A model generated the notes under the pieces. That model was not told where the DNA came from and made no database searches. It was given only the letters and a program-made list of their open reading frames with translations. From Microbacterium sp. LWH13-1.2 (lineage in GTDB: Bacteria > Actinomycetota > Actinomycetes > Actinomycetales > Microbacteriaceae), in contig NZ_CP151635.1 in assembly GCF_038397735.1 (NCBI RefSeq), positions 2,852,001-2,916,000 on the forward strand: a stretch of 64,000 bases of DNA, given 5' to 3'. The translations under genes were made by a program, and so were the position numbers. Below, piece after piece: positions 18,101 through 25,536 of the stretch; position 1 is the first letter of the stretch; the number at the start of each line of letters is the position of its first letter.

Positions 18101-21100
18101 GGAGCTGCGGGGTGTCGCTGCCGACCTCGAGGACGTGCGTCGCCAGCGTGTAGCGGAACGATGTCACCATGCCCTCGGTGGCGCTGAACGAGATGTTCGC
18201 GCCGCCCGGCACGCCGTCGGCCCCGTAGTTCTCGGCCCAGCTCAGACCGTGCGCCACCTTGAGTTCATACGCGCCGGTCGGCAGATCCGCCGTCGAGAAC
18301 TCGTAGACGCCGTCACGGTCGCCGTCGGCCATCAAGGTGCCGAGGCAGTCGGGCGACCAGTCGGCGGCGCAGCCGAGCTCGTCCTGCAGGGAGCCCGGGA
18401 GCGTCACGATGGGTCCGTCGGCCGTGGTCTGCACGATGTTCGTGCGCGGGTCGAAGTAGAAGGTGATCGGCCCGCCCGCATGGGTGAGAGTGACGTTCGC
18501 GCCGTCGGGCACGCCGTTCGCTCCGTAGTTGATCGCCCAGCTGCCGTTCACCGCGGCCTTGTACTCGTAGTCGCCCGCCGGCAGGTCGAAGGTCCCCGCC
18601 CACACACCGTCGGCACGAACGGTCAGCTTCGCCTTCTCGCACGCCGGATCCCAGTCGCCTGCGCAGCCCATCTCGGAGTTGAGGCTGCCGGGCACCGTCA
18701 CCATGTCGATCGGCGACTCGGGCTCCTCGCCCACTTCGAGCGTCACGGCGTTGCCGACCGATGCGTAGGTCGAGGCGGCGGCGTGGTTACCGGCGGCATC
18801 CGTCGTCACTGCCCGGTACTCGATCAGGGTGCCGTTCGCGAGGTCGCGGATGTCGTGGAAGACCCGGGGATCCGTGTCCTCCGCCGTGCCGAGGGCCTGC
18901 CACTCGTCAGAGCCGACGACGCGCCAGGCGAAGCTGGTCTGCGCCCACTGATCGGCGATGTCGGCCTGCACGGCGGACTGCCCGGCGACACCGGCTCCGG
19001 CGGTCGGCACGGACACCTCGACGGATGCCGCCTCGGTCGGCGCCGTGACGGTGGAGTCGGCCTTCCAGACCACGGCCGAGAGAGCGGGCACCGTGATCGA
19101 CGCAGCCGCACCGGCATCCGTGGTGAGGGGTGCGGCGTCGCCGTAGAGCACCTCGTACGACGCGTCGGCGGTCAGCGTCGCGAGGTCGACCGTCTGCGCG
19201 GTCGCGGCGTTGTTCACCGCGACCAGGTACTCGACCTTGTCGTCGGCATCCACCCGCGAGAAGGCATAGACACCGGCGCCGGACGCCGCGTAGCGCTCGA
19301 TCTGCGCGCCTTCGCCGAGAGCCGGGTTCGACTCGCGGAGCTCTGACAGCGCGGCGATGTGCTCGTAGAGCGCGGCATCCGTCGCGTAGCGGTCGACGGA
19401 GCCTGCCTGCTCGCCGGTGATGAGGTTCTGATCGGCGTACTCGGCCACCTGGGTGGCGAACAGCGACTGCCTGGCGTTCTTGTCGCCGCCGGCGCCCGTG
19501 AATCCCTGCTCGTCGCCGTAGTAGACGACGGGCTGGCCGCGGGTGAGGAACATGAGCTCGTGCGCCAGCTCGTCGCGCTGCAGCGGAGCATCCGTCGACT
19601 GCAGGAAGGATCCGACCCGGCCCATGTCGTGGTTGCCGAGGAAGGTGGGCAGGGCGGTCGACGACGAATCGGGCGTCGTATAGCGGTCGTCGCCCGCGAA
19701 CAGCGACTGCAGCCCCCTGGCCGAGTTGCCGGACGCATAGCTGACGGCCGACGACTGGAAGGTGAAGTCGAGGATCGAGTTCATGTCGGTGTCTCGCACG
19801 TACGGGGCGAGCTTCACCGGATCGGCGTCGTAGACCTCGCCGAACATGAAGAAGTCGTCGTTGCCCGTCTCGTGCGCGTAGTCGAGGACGTCGGCGGTCC
19901 ACTTCTCCCAGAACTCGAAGTTCACGTGCTTGACGGTGTCGATGCGGAAGCCGTCGATGCCCAGGTCGATCCACTTGTCGTACACCTCGACGAAGCCGTT
20001 GACGACGGTCGGGTGCTCGGTCATCAGGTCGTCGAGCCCGTCGAAGTCGCCGTAGGTGACCGACTCGCCCGACCAGGTCGAGTTGCCGCGGTTGTGGTAC
20101 AGCGTCGGGTCGTTCAGCCAGGCCGGCACCTTGACGTCGGTCTCGCTGTCGGCCACCACCGGCGTGTACGGGAAGCTGGTTGCCGGGTCGAGCTCGGGGA
20201 AGCCGTCGGTGCCCGCGTGGTCGGCAGGGTCGAACGTCGCGCCCGCGGCATCGGTGTAGGGGCTCGTCGCCTGGTCGATGTAGGAGTACTGGCCCTCGGT
20301 GTAGTCGATCACGTCGGCCGTGTGGTTCGTGATGATGTCGAAGTACACCTTGATGCCGCGGTCGTGGGCCTCGGCGATCAGCGCCTGCAGCTCTTCATTG
20401 GTGCCGAGGTGGGGGTCGATGCGCGTGAAGTCGGTGATCCAGTAGCCGTGGTATCCGGCCGAGGCGTTCTCCCCCTCGCCCTGCACCGGTTTGTTGGCGA
20501 AGCTCGGCGTCAGCCAGATCGCCGACGTGCCCAGCCCCTCGATGTAGTCGAGGTTGTCGCGGATTCCGGCGATGTCACCACCCTGGTAGAAGCCCTTGTC
20601 GGTGGGGTCGAACCCGGTCGTGAGCCGGTCGCCCTCGAGTCCGCCGGTGTCGTTGGAGGTGTCGCCGTTCGCGAAACGATCCGTCATCACGAAGTAGAAC
20701 TGCTCGCCGGCCCCGGCCTGGCGTGCCGGGCTCTTGACGAGCGCATCATCGTCTGACGTGTAGCCGCCGCGCAACTCGGTCGCCTCGAGACCCACCCGCT
20801 TGAGGGTGTCGTCGAACGTGAAGCGCAGGGTCGTCGGGCCCGCGATCGTGAGGGGGATGTCGTCGGCGCCGCCATCGAGGCCGTACGCCTCGTCCCATGT
20901 GTCGTTCAGGGCGACCTTGTACTGCCAGGTGCCCGCGGGGACATCGAACTCGGCCGAGTAGACGCCCTCGGCACCCGTGGGCTCGAGCTCGGTCTCGGCG
21001 CAGGCGGGAGCCCAGTCGGCCGCGCAGCCGAGCTCGGACTGCAGCGAGCCGACAAGGGCCACCGTCCGATCGGCGGCCGAGGCGGATGAGCCCCCGAGGG

Positions 21101-21197
21101 CGCCGTCCGCACCGAATCCCGAGACGACGAGGGCGGTGGCGGCGAGGAGGGCGAGCGGACGTGAGGCGGTCGTCTTCGACCGAGCCGGCTTGAACAA
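15165..21197 (-). CDS. Secreted bifunctional amylopullulanase (GH13 alpha-amylase plus GH13_14 pullulanase)
   Basis: A protein of about 2,010 residues with two complete GH13 catalytic modules. The order is: signal peptide (about 1-42), a pullulanase-type X25 domain, an alpha-amylase module (about 160-690), two more X25 domains (about 840-1040, each with a GCAxDWxPxC core), a pullulanase module (about 1050-1890) and a C-terminal Ig-like domain. Amylase motifs: DIITNHTAD, GFRIDTVKH, MFGEVYD, FLGNHD. Pullulanase motifs: VLDQVFNHT, GFRFDLMGHH, YGEGWNFGE, YVDAHDNETLYD. It should cut alpha-1,4 and alpha-1,6 links of starch and pullulan outside the cell; no sortase signal is seen. The TTG at 21197, six bases after AGGGAG, is preferred to the GTG at 21224, which has no ribosome site. 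Expression is probably controlled by the palindromes at 21276 and 21342. Confidence 0.9.
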   Translation of the reverse strand: MFKPARSKTTASRPLALLAATALVVSGFGADGALGGSSASAADRTVALVGSLQSELGCAADWAPACAETELEPTGAEGVYSAEFDVPAGTWQYKVALNDTWDEAYGLDGGADDIPLTIAGPTTLRFTFDDTLKRVGLEATELRGGYTSDDDALVKSPARQAGAGEQFYFVMTDRFANGDTSNDTGGLEGDRLTTGFDPTDKGFYQGGDIAGIRDNLDYIEGLGTSAIWLTPSFANKPVQGEGENASAGYHGYWITDFTRIDPHLGTNEELQALIAEAHDRGIKVYFDIITNHTADVIDYTEGQYSYIDQATSPYTDAAGATFDPADHAGTDGFPELDPATSFPYTPVVADSETDVKVPAWLNDPTLYHNRGNSTWSGESVTYGDFDGLDDLMTEHPTVVNGFVEVYDKWIDLGIDGFRIDTVKHVNFEFWEKWTADVLDYAHETGNDDFFMFGEVYDADPVKLAPYVRDTDMNSILDFTFQSSAVSYASGNSARGLQSLFAGDDRYTTPDSSSTALPTFLGNHDMGRVGSFLQSTDAPLQRDELAHELMFLTRGQPVVYYGDEQGFTGAGGDKNARQSLFATQVAEYADQNLITGEQAGSVDRYATDAALYEHIAALSELRESNPALGEGAQIERYAASGAGVYAFSRVDADDKVEYLVAVNNAATAQTVDLATLTADASYEVLYGDAAPLTTDAGAAASITVPALSAVVWKADSTVTAPTEAASVEVSVPTAGAGVAGQSAVQADIADQWAQTSFAWRVVGSDEWQALGTAEDTDPRVFHDIRDLANGTLIEYRAVTTDAAGNHAAASTYASVGNAVTLEVGEEPESPIDMVTVPGSLNSEMGCAGDWDPACEKAKLTVRADGVWAGTFDLPAGDYEYKAAVNGSWAINYGANGVPDGANVTLTHAGGPITFYFDPRTNIVQTTADGPIVTLPGSLQDELGCAADWSPDCLGTLMADGDRDGVYEFSTADLPTGAYELKVAHGLSWAENYGADGVPGGANISFSATEGMVTSFRYTLATHVLEVGSDTPQLPGTGEQRAQWVDAETIAWPATLGSVDKAAYQLHSSSDASLTVVDGDIAGAEPIALEVIESGLTDDQLARFPALDGYLALRVTDADAATLLRTQLAVAQRDEAGTLTAFTGVQIAGVLDDVYAAALDDADLGVTFSGKKPTFRLWAPTAQSATLLTWNEGAEGDPVRHEATWDAASGVWSVAGAKGLKGDEFLWEVVVYAPTTGVIETNRVTDPYSTALTLNSERSVAIDLDDKAWQPKQWQKTTSPIVERAVDRAIYELHIRDFSISDETVPAAERGTYLAFTRDSAGTDQLKQLADAGINTVHLLPSFDIASIEEDRAAQALPDCDLASFGPADSAQQACIQAVADADAFNWGYDPYHFSTPEGSYAVNAEGGARVSEFRSMVGALHAMDLQVVLDQVFNHTAASGQAEKSVLDQVVPGYYHRLNAAGGVETSTCCQNVATEHLAAEKLMVDSVVTWARDYKVDGFRFDLMGHHSTTNMQAIRDALDALTLNKDGIDGSAIHLYGEGWNFGEVADNGLFEQATQGQLGGTGIGTFNDRLRDAVHGGSPVDSSSTFRQGFGTGLGTDPNGDPINGTVEQALADLGHETDLVKLGLAGNLRDFSFTTSDGAVTAGEAIDYRGSAAGYADQPDEVINYVDAHDNETLYDLSVLKLPVDTSMADRVRMNTLELATVTLSQSPSFWHAGTELLRSKSLDRNSYNSGDWFNRIDWTGQESTFGSGLPTAADNEEKWPIMAPLLADPALKPAPADMAAAEASALDLLRVREEVDLLRLGSAELIQQKVTFPNGGEAAAPGVILMQIDDLVGPDADAELDGALVAFNSSPAPVTQTVAGLAGRSFALTPAQANGADAVVKTTTWDAATGTVTIPARSVAVLVDDQVQPIDTRVRASSDVLVKAGKSAAVKVTVTADDGTAPVGTVTVHDRGRIVATVELTSADKGRATVSVPKLGRGIHLLTVRFDGTEPWQDSRGPRSLPVIVY

Positions 21198-21275
21198 GTG
21201 ATGCTCCCTGGGTGGCGCGGACACGACGACGTGTCCGAAGGCTTGCGAGTGAAGCTAGCAGGGCGGGAGTGAAGA

Positions 21276-21357
21276 CTGCAAGCGCTTGCAGTGGGGCTAT
21301 GGCGAAAAGTCAGGGATGTAGAGGATACTGCTGGCCGAAAGTCGCAAGCGCTTCCAG
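21276..21357. promoter_or_regulatory. Two CGCTTGC-type palindromic operators upstream of the amylopullulanase gene
   Basis: A perfect 16-base palindrome, CTGCAAGCGCTTGCAG, is at 21276-21291. A close imperfect copy, TCGCAAGCGCTTCCAG, is at 21342-21357, with centres 66 bases apart. These match the general form of LacI/GalR-family (MalR/CcpA-like) operators that repress starch genes. No regulator gene adjoins them, so an unlinked MalR-like repressor is inferred. The rest of the 420-base gap 21198-21617 contains only these sites and a terminator. Confidence 0.75.
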
Positions 21358-21524
21358 GCGCCGGCATCCGCGCCGATGAGGATTTATCGCCGCGTTCACC
21401 GTCCGGACACCTTCGCCGACTAGAAATGCAGATGCGCGGACACAGACTCAGACCGGATCGGGTAGTCACGTCATCCGCGCACCACGGTGAGCGTCTGCTC
21501 CCGTTGCGGTGACACACCGCGAAG

Positions 21525-21554
21525 GACCCCCGCCGAATCGGGTCGGCGGGGGTC
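21525..21554. terminator. Terminator downstream of the thiolase gene
   Basis: A perfect 12-base GC-rich stem (21525-21536 with 21543-21554, 6-base loop) lies 64 bases beyond the stop of the leftward thiolase gene. It separates thiolase transcription from the pullulanase control region. Confidence 0.75.
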
Positions 21555-21617
21555 TTCTCTGTCGTGCCCGTCTTGGCTGTCCCCGGGCGGGAGGATCAGT
21601 CGGGCCGGAGGCAGGGG

Positions 21618-22811
21618 CTACAGCCGCTCGATGATCGTCGCGTTCGCCATGCCGCCGCCCTCGCACATGGTCTGCAGGCCGAATCGCCCTCCGACCGCGT
21701 CGAGCTGGTCGATGAGGGTTCCGAGCAGGCGGGTGCCCGACGAGCCGAGAGCGTGCCCCAGGGCGATCGCCCCTCCGCGCGGGTTGAGCTTTGCGGCATC
21801 CGCCCCGACCTCGGCCGCCCAGGCGAGCGGCACCGACGCGAAGGCCTCGTTGACCTCGTACGCGTCGAGGTCGCCGATCGAGAGTCCGGTGCGCTCGAGG
21901 ATGCGACGTGTGGCGGGGATCGGGCCGGTGAGCATCATGAGCGGGTCGTCTCCGACCACCGCGAACGCGTGGAATCTCGCCCGAGGCGTGAGCCCGAGGG
22001 CGTCGGCGCGCTCGGCGCTCATCAGCAGGGCGGCGGATGCTCCGTCGGTGAGCGGCGAGGAGTTGCCGGGGGTGATGCGCCAGTCGACCTCGGGGAAGCG
22101 AGCGGCGAGCGCGTCGGTGCGGAACGCCGGGTTCAGCCCCGCGAGCCCCTCGGCCGTCGTGCCCGCGCGGACGGTCTCGTCGGCGACGGCATCCGGGGCC
22201 TCCGCGACAGGGATGACCGTGCGGTCGAAGAACCCCTCGGCCCAGGCATCCGCCGCACGGCGATGCGACTCGGCGGCGTACTCGTCGAGCACGGCACGAT
22301 CGAGGCCCCAGCGCGCGGCGATGAGCTCGGCCGAGACGCCCTGGTTCACGAGGCCTTCGGGGTATCGCTCCCGCAGTCGCGGCGACATCGGGCTTCCGCC
22401 GGCCGCAGACGACCCGAGGGGCACGCGGCTCATCGACTCGACACCGCCGACGATGACCGCGTCGTAGGCGCCGGCGATGATCCCCTGCGCGGCGAAGTGC
22501 ACCGCCTGCTGGCTCGACCCGCACTGGCGGTCGATCGTCGCGGCGGGGATCGACTCGTCGAACCCGGCCGCGAGCACGGCCTGTCTGGCGATGTTCGACG
22601 ACTGGTCTCCCACCTGACTCACACAGCCGAGCAGCACGTCGTCGATCTGCCGCGATTCGAGGCCGCTGCGTTCGAGGACCGCAGCGAGTGCTCCGGCCGC
22701 GAGATCGACCGGATGCACGCCCGACAGGGCACCACCCGGCTTGCCCCGCCCGACGGGGGTGCGGACGACATCGATCAGGACGGCTTCGCTGCGCGTGCTC
22801 ATGCGTCCCAT
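21618..22811 (-). CDS. Acetyl-CoA acyltransferase (thiolase)
   Basis: A 397-residue thiolase that would cleave 3-ketoacyl-CoA or condense two acyl-CoAs. The nucleophilic cysteine lies in RQCGSSQQAVHFAAQ (about residue 93), the histidine in GGAIALGHALGSSGTRL and the second cysteine in MCEGGGMANATII, so the active site is complete. The start is either the ATG at 22811 or the ATG at 22802; a GGGAGAG ribosome site lies close to the first. It stands alone, with no beta-oxidation partner beside it, so the direction of the reaction is uncertain. It is transcribed away from the ABM-domain gene. Confidence 0.9.
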   Translation of the reverse strand: MGRMSTRSEAVLIDVVRTPVGRGKPGGALSGVHPVDLAAGALAAVLERSGLESRQIDDVLLGCVSQVGDQSSNIARQAVLAAGFDESIPAATIDRQCGSSQQAVHFAAQGIIAGAYDAVIVGGVESMSRVPLGSSAAGGSPMSPRLRERYPEGLVNQGVSAELIAARWGLDRAVLDEYAAESHRRAADAWAEGFFDRTVIPVAEAPDAVADETVRAGTTAEGLAGLNPAFRTDALAARFPEVDWRITPGNSSPLTDGASAALLMSAERADALGLTPRARFHAFAVVGDDPLMMLTGPIPATRRILERTGLSIGDLDAYEVNEAFASVPLAWAAEVGADAAKLNPRGGAIALGHALGSSGTRLLGTLIDQLDAVGGRFGLQTMCEGGGMANATIIERL

Positions 22812-23003
22812 TCTCTCCCTGTCGCGGAGTCAGGGGCGGATGCCGTCTGCATCGGAGCGACGGATGCCGCCTTCGCGCGCCGCGAAAACGAGCGGTGACC
22901 CACTGCATCCGAAATACAATCGTTGATGCGCCCGCACCCCGGCGCATCCCCCACCGTCGAGGCGCCCGTGACCCGGGCGACCGCACTCTCCGAGGACCGC
23001 ACC

Positions 23004-23591
23004 ATGTCCAGCGAACCCATCACCGTCTCCATCCGCCGCGAGGTCGACCCCGAGCATGTGGCCGCCGCCACGGCCTGGGTGCAGACCGGCGTGAACCTCG
23101 CCCACCGGTATCCGGGATTCCTCGGATCAGGATGGGTGCGCGACGGCGAGGACTCGCACGTCTGGCACATGCTCTATCGCTTCACCGACGAGAAGTCGCT
23201 GATCGCCTGGGAGCAGTCCGGTGAGCGCGAGTGGTGGAAGTCGACCGGCGACCAGTTCGTGCGCAGCGAGCGCGTGAAGCGCCGCACCGGCATCGAGGGC
23301 TGGTTCGACGAGCCGACCACCGACACGATCACCCTGCCCCGCGCCGACGGATCGACGACCACGGTCGCGATGGTCAGCACTCCCCCGCGGTGGAAGCAGG
23401 CCGTGTCGATCTGGCTCGGATTCTTCCCCGTCAACCTCGCCTTCACCTATGCGATGAGCCCGGTTCCCGGCTGGAACGAGCTGCCGATCTGGCTGCGCGT
23501 GCTGGCGACGACAGCGGTATTGACCCCGATCATGGCCTACTGGGTGCTGCCGTTCGTCACGCGCAGGCTGCGCCGCTGGCTCTCCCGCTGA
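23004..23591 (+). CDS. ABM-domain protein fused to two membrane helices
   Basis: A 195-residue protein. Residues about 5-100 match the antibiotic-biosynthesis monooxygenase (ABM) ferredoxin-like fold: ITVSIRREVDPEHVAAATAW, then GFLGSGWVRDGEDSHVWHMLYRF. About residues 125-190 contain two hydrophobic helices (AVSIWLGFFPVNLAFTYAM and VLATTAVLTPIMAYWVLPF) ending in a basic tail, so the ABM domain should face the cytoplasm. Proteins with this layout are annotated only as ABM-type hypothetical proteins. The ATG at 23004 has GAGGA seven bases upstream; an upstream in-frame ATG at 22923 lacks one. Confidence 0.75.
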   Translation: MSSEPITVSIRREVDPEHVAAATAWVQTGVNLAHRYPGFLGSGWVRDGEDSHVWHMLYRFTDEKSLIAWEQSGEREWWKSTGDQFVRSERVKRRTGIEGWFDEPTTDTITLPRADGSTTTVAMVSTPPRWKQAVSIWLGFFPVNLAFTYAMSPVPGWNELPIWLRVLATTAVLTPIMAYWVLPFVTRRLRRWLSR

Positions 23592-23672
23592 GGCTGCGCG
23601 CTGCCGCGGCTGCCCAGCCGGCGCTGCAGGCGCTGCCATGCGGGGTCAGAAACGCATCGGAATCGAGGGTTT

Positions 23673-23728
23673 CGGGTGCAGAACTGACCCCACACCGGCA
23701 AGCGGATGCAGAACTGTCCCCGCACCGG
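23673..23728. repeat. Two 26-base direct repeats in the ABM/LysR gap
   Basis: Segments 23673-23698 and 23703-23728 are 26-base direct repeats with three differences (core TGCAGAACTG), spaced 30 bases start to start. An inverted partial copy, GGGGTCAG, lies at 23642-23649 and can pair with CTGACCCC inside the first copy, so the element may also terminate the two converging genes. It resembles a dispersed intergenic repeat. Confidence 0.75.
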
Positions 23729-23765
23729 TCGAGCGGACGCCGATCGGAGGACGATCAGCCGCCGG

Positions 23766-24665
23766 TCAGAGGCCGACGACCGCCGCGCGCAGCGTGCGCT
23801 CGACGAGCGCGACCCCCTCGGACAACGGCCCCGGCCGCCGCACGAGGTGCAGGGTGTTGATGGGCGGGTCATCGGTGTCGCGCAGCACCACGAGTCGGCC
23901 CTCGGCGAGTTCGTCGGCGATCAGGTAGGTCGGCAACACCGTCACACCCGCGCCTGCGACGGCAGCGGCGGCGAGCGCGCGCAGATCCGCGACCACGAGT
24001 GCGGGCTCTCGCTCGAGACGGATGCCGAAGGTGTGACGCCAATACCGCCGGAGGATCGGGACATCCCGCGCGTAGGCGAGCAGGGGCACCTCGCCGAGAG
24101 GATCCGGTCTCAGGTGCGGCGACGGCGCGATCCCCAGCGACGGGGCGGCGACGAGCACGAACTCCTCATCGAAGAACGGCAGGCTGGGCAGCGAGCGACC
24201 GCGTGGCCGCACGGCCGAGACCACGAGGTCGAGGCTGCCGACTCTGAGGTCGTCGAGAAGATCATCGGCGAGGCCTGCCGACACGGTGACTCGCAATCCG
24301 TCTGCAACGGCCGGCGCGAGAGCGGGCACGGCGACGCGCGCGAGGAACTCGGCAGCTCCGGCCAGGCGCACGATCGGCTGCTCGACGGCCGGACGGCTGC
24401 CGAGCGCATCCGCCAATGCGTCGAGAGGACCGGAGACTCGGGCGGCGAGCTCGTCGGCGCGGGGCGTCGGACGGATGCCGCGGGCATGGCGCACGAACAG
24501 CGGCTCGCCGACACTCGCCTCCAGCGCCTGAAGCTGCGTGGTCACCGAGGACTGCGCGAGTCCCAGCACGCGCGCGGCAGCGGACACCGAGCCCGATCGG
24601 TGCGCCGCGAGGAAGGTGCGCCACAGTCCGAGGTCCTGCAACCCATCGGCAACCCGATTGCTCAT
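23766..24665 (-). CDS. LysR-family transcriptional regulator
   Basis: A 299-residue LysR regulator. The N-terminal winged helix-turn-helix (LGLWRTFLAAHRSGSVSAAA followed by RVLGLAQSSVTTQLQALE, about residues 12-50) is typical, followed by the effector-binding domain with LRVGSLDLVVSAVRP. It is divergent from the DJ-1/PfpI-family gene at 24760 with 94 bases between. LysR proteins commonly control the divergent neighbour, so regulation of that gene is likely. The intergenic region contains two TATCGG copies (near 24665 and 24676) that could be part of the site. Confidence 0.88.
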   Translation of the reverse strand: MSNRVADGLQDLGLWRTFLAAHRSGSVSAAARVLGLAQSSVTTQLQALEASVGEPLFVRHARGIRPTPRADELAARVSGPLDALADALGSRPAVEQPIVRLAGAAEFLARVAVPALAPAVADGLRVTVSAGLADDLLDDLRVGSLDLVVSAVRPRGRSLPSLPFFDEEFVLVAAPSLGIAPSPHLRPDPLGEVPLLAYARDVPILRRYWRHTFGIRLEREPALVVADLRALAAAAVAGAGVTVLPTYLIADELAEGRLVVLRDTDDPPINTLHLVRRPGPLSEGVALVERTLRAAVVGL

Positions 24666-24759
24666 ATCGGCAATCTATCGGAATCGTTCCCCTGAGATCA
24701 CGGTTGTCCCGGATATCGCATCCGCACGGCATCCGTCGTCCGACCCTTTGGGAGCATTC

Positions 24760-25425
24760 ATGTCATCCGTCCTCTTCGTCGTCACCGGCGCCCGCACCTG
24801 GACCCTCAACGACGGCACCGAGCACCCCACCGGCTACTGGGCAGAAGAGCTGCTCGCGCCCTACCGCCTGCTCACCGAAGCCGGGCACGACGTCGTGTTC
24901 GCGACTCCCGGCGGTGTCGAGCCGGTCGCCGACACGGCGAGCCTCGGCGAGGGCGATGCCGCCGCTCTCGCTGAGATCTCGGGGCTCACCACTCCCCTGG
25001 TGCTCGCCGACGTCGACAGCGCCGACTACGCGGCGCTCTACTACCCCGGTGGTCACGGCCCCATGCAAGACCTCGCAGTGGATGCCGACTCGGCCGCGCT
25101 CATCTCGGCGACCGTCGCCGCCGGCCGCCCGTTGGCCGCCGTGTGCCACGGGCTCGCCGCACTGCTGCCCGCACGCACCGCCACGGGAGAACCGATCGTC
25201 GCCGGGCGCCGCATCACCGGCTTCTCCGACGAGGAGGAGCGCATCGGCGGACTCGCCGACCGCGCACCGTTCCTGCTCGAGACCTCGCTGCGCGATCTCG
25301 GCGCTGAGGTCGAGGTCACGGATCCCTGGGGCGATCACACCGTCGTCGACGGGCTGCTCATCACCGGCCAGAACCCTCAGTCGTCGGCATCCGCGGCCCA
25401 CGCTCTGCTCACGGCTCTGGCCTGA
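24760..25425 (+). CDS. DJ-1/PfpI family protein (Hsp31-like type 1 glutamine amidotransferase domain)
   Basis: A 221-residue protein of the Hsp31/YajL superfamily with the nucleophile elbow AAVCHGLAAL (cysteine about residue 129) and the glycine-rich ALYYPGGHGPMQDL just before it. The N-terminal TGARTWTLNDGTEHPTGYWAEEL is diagnostic of the Hsp31-like branch, where the glutamate of the catalytic triad follows TGYW(A)EE. Members act as glyoxalase III, deglycase or chaperone, probably against reactive aldehydes. The ATG at 24760 has GGGAG five bases upstream. It is divergent from the LysR gene that probably controls it. Confidence 0.87.
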   Translation: MSSVLFVVTGARTWTLNDGTEHPTGYWAEELLAPYRLLTEAGHDVVFATPGGVEPVADTASLGEGDAAALAEISGLTTPLVLADVDSADYAALYYPGGHGPMQDLAVDADSAALISATVAAGRPLAAVCHGLAALLPARTATGEPIVAGRRITGFSDEEERIGGLADRAPFLLETSLRDLGAEVEVTDPWGDHTVVDGLLITGQNPQSSASAAHALLTALA

Positions 25426-25470
25426 TCGGAGGGGCGCGGTGCGCATCCGCGACATCCGCGCATCCGCTCT

Positions 25471-25501
25471 CGCCGCTCCGCCCATGCGGGCCGAAGCGGC
25501 G
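25471..25501. terminator. Candidate bidirectional terminator / tandem GC repeat
   Basis: CGCCGCT (25471-25477) pairs with AGCGGCG (25495-25501), enclosing a second CCGC/GCGG stem, between the converging PfpI-like gene and the ara operon. The right arm is part of a 15-base sequence present twice in tandem (25490-25504 and 25506-25520, core GCCGAAGCGGCGTCG). Confidence 0.5.
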
Positions 25502-25536
25502 TCGCGCCGAAGCGGCGTCGGGCCGGCCGCCAAGAC

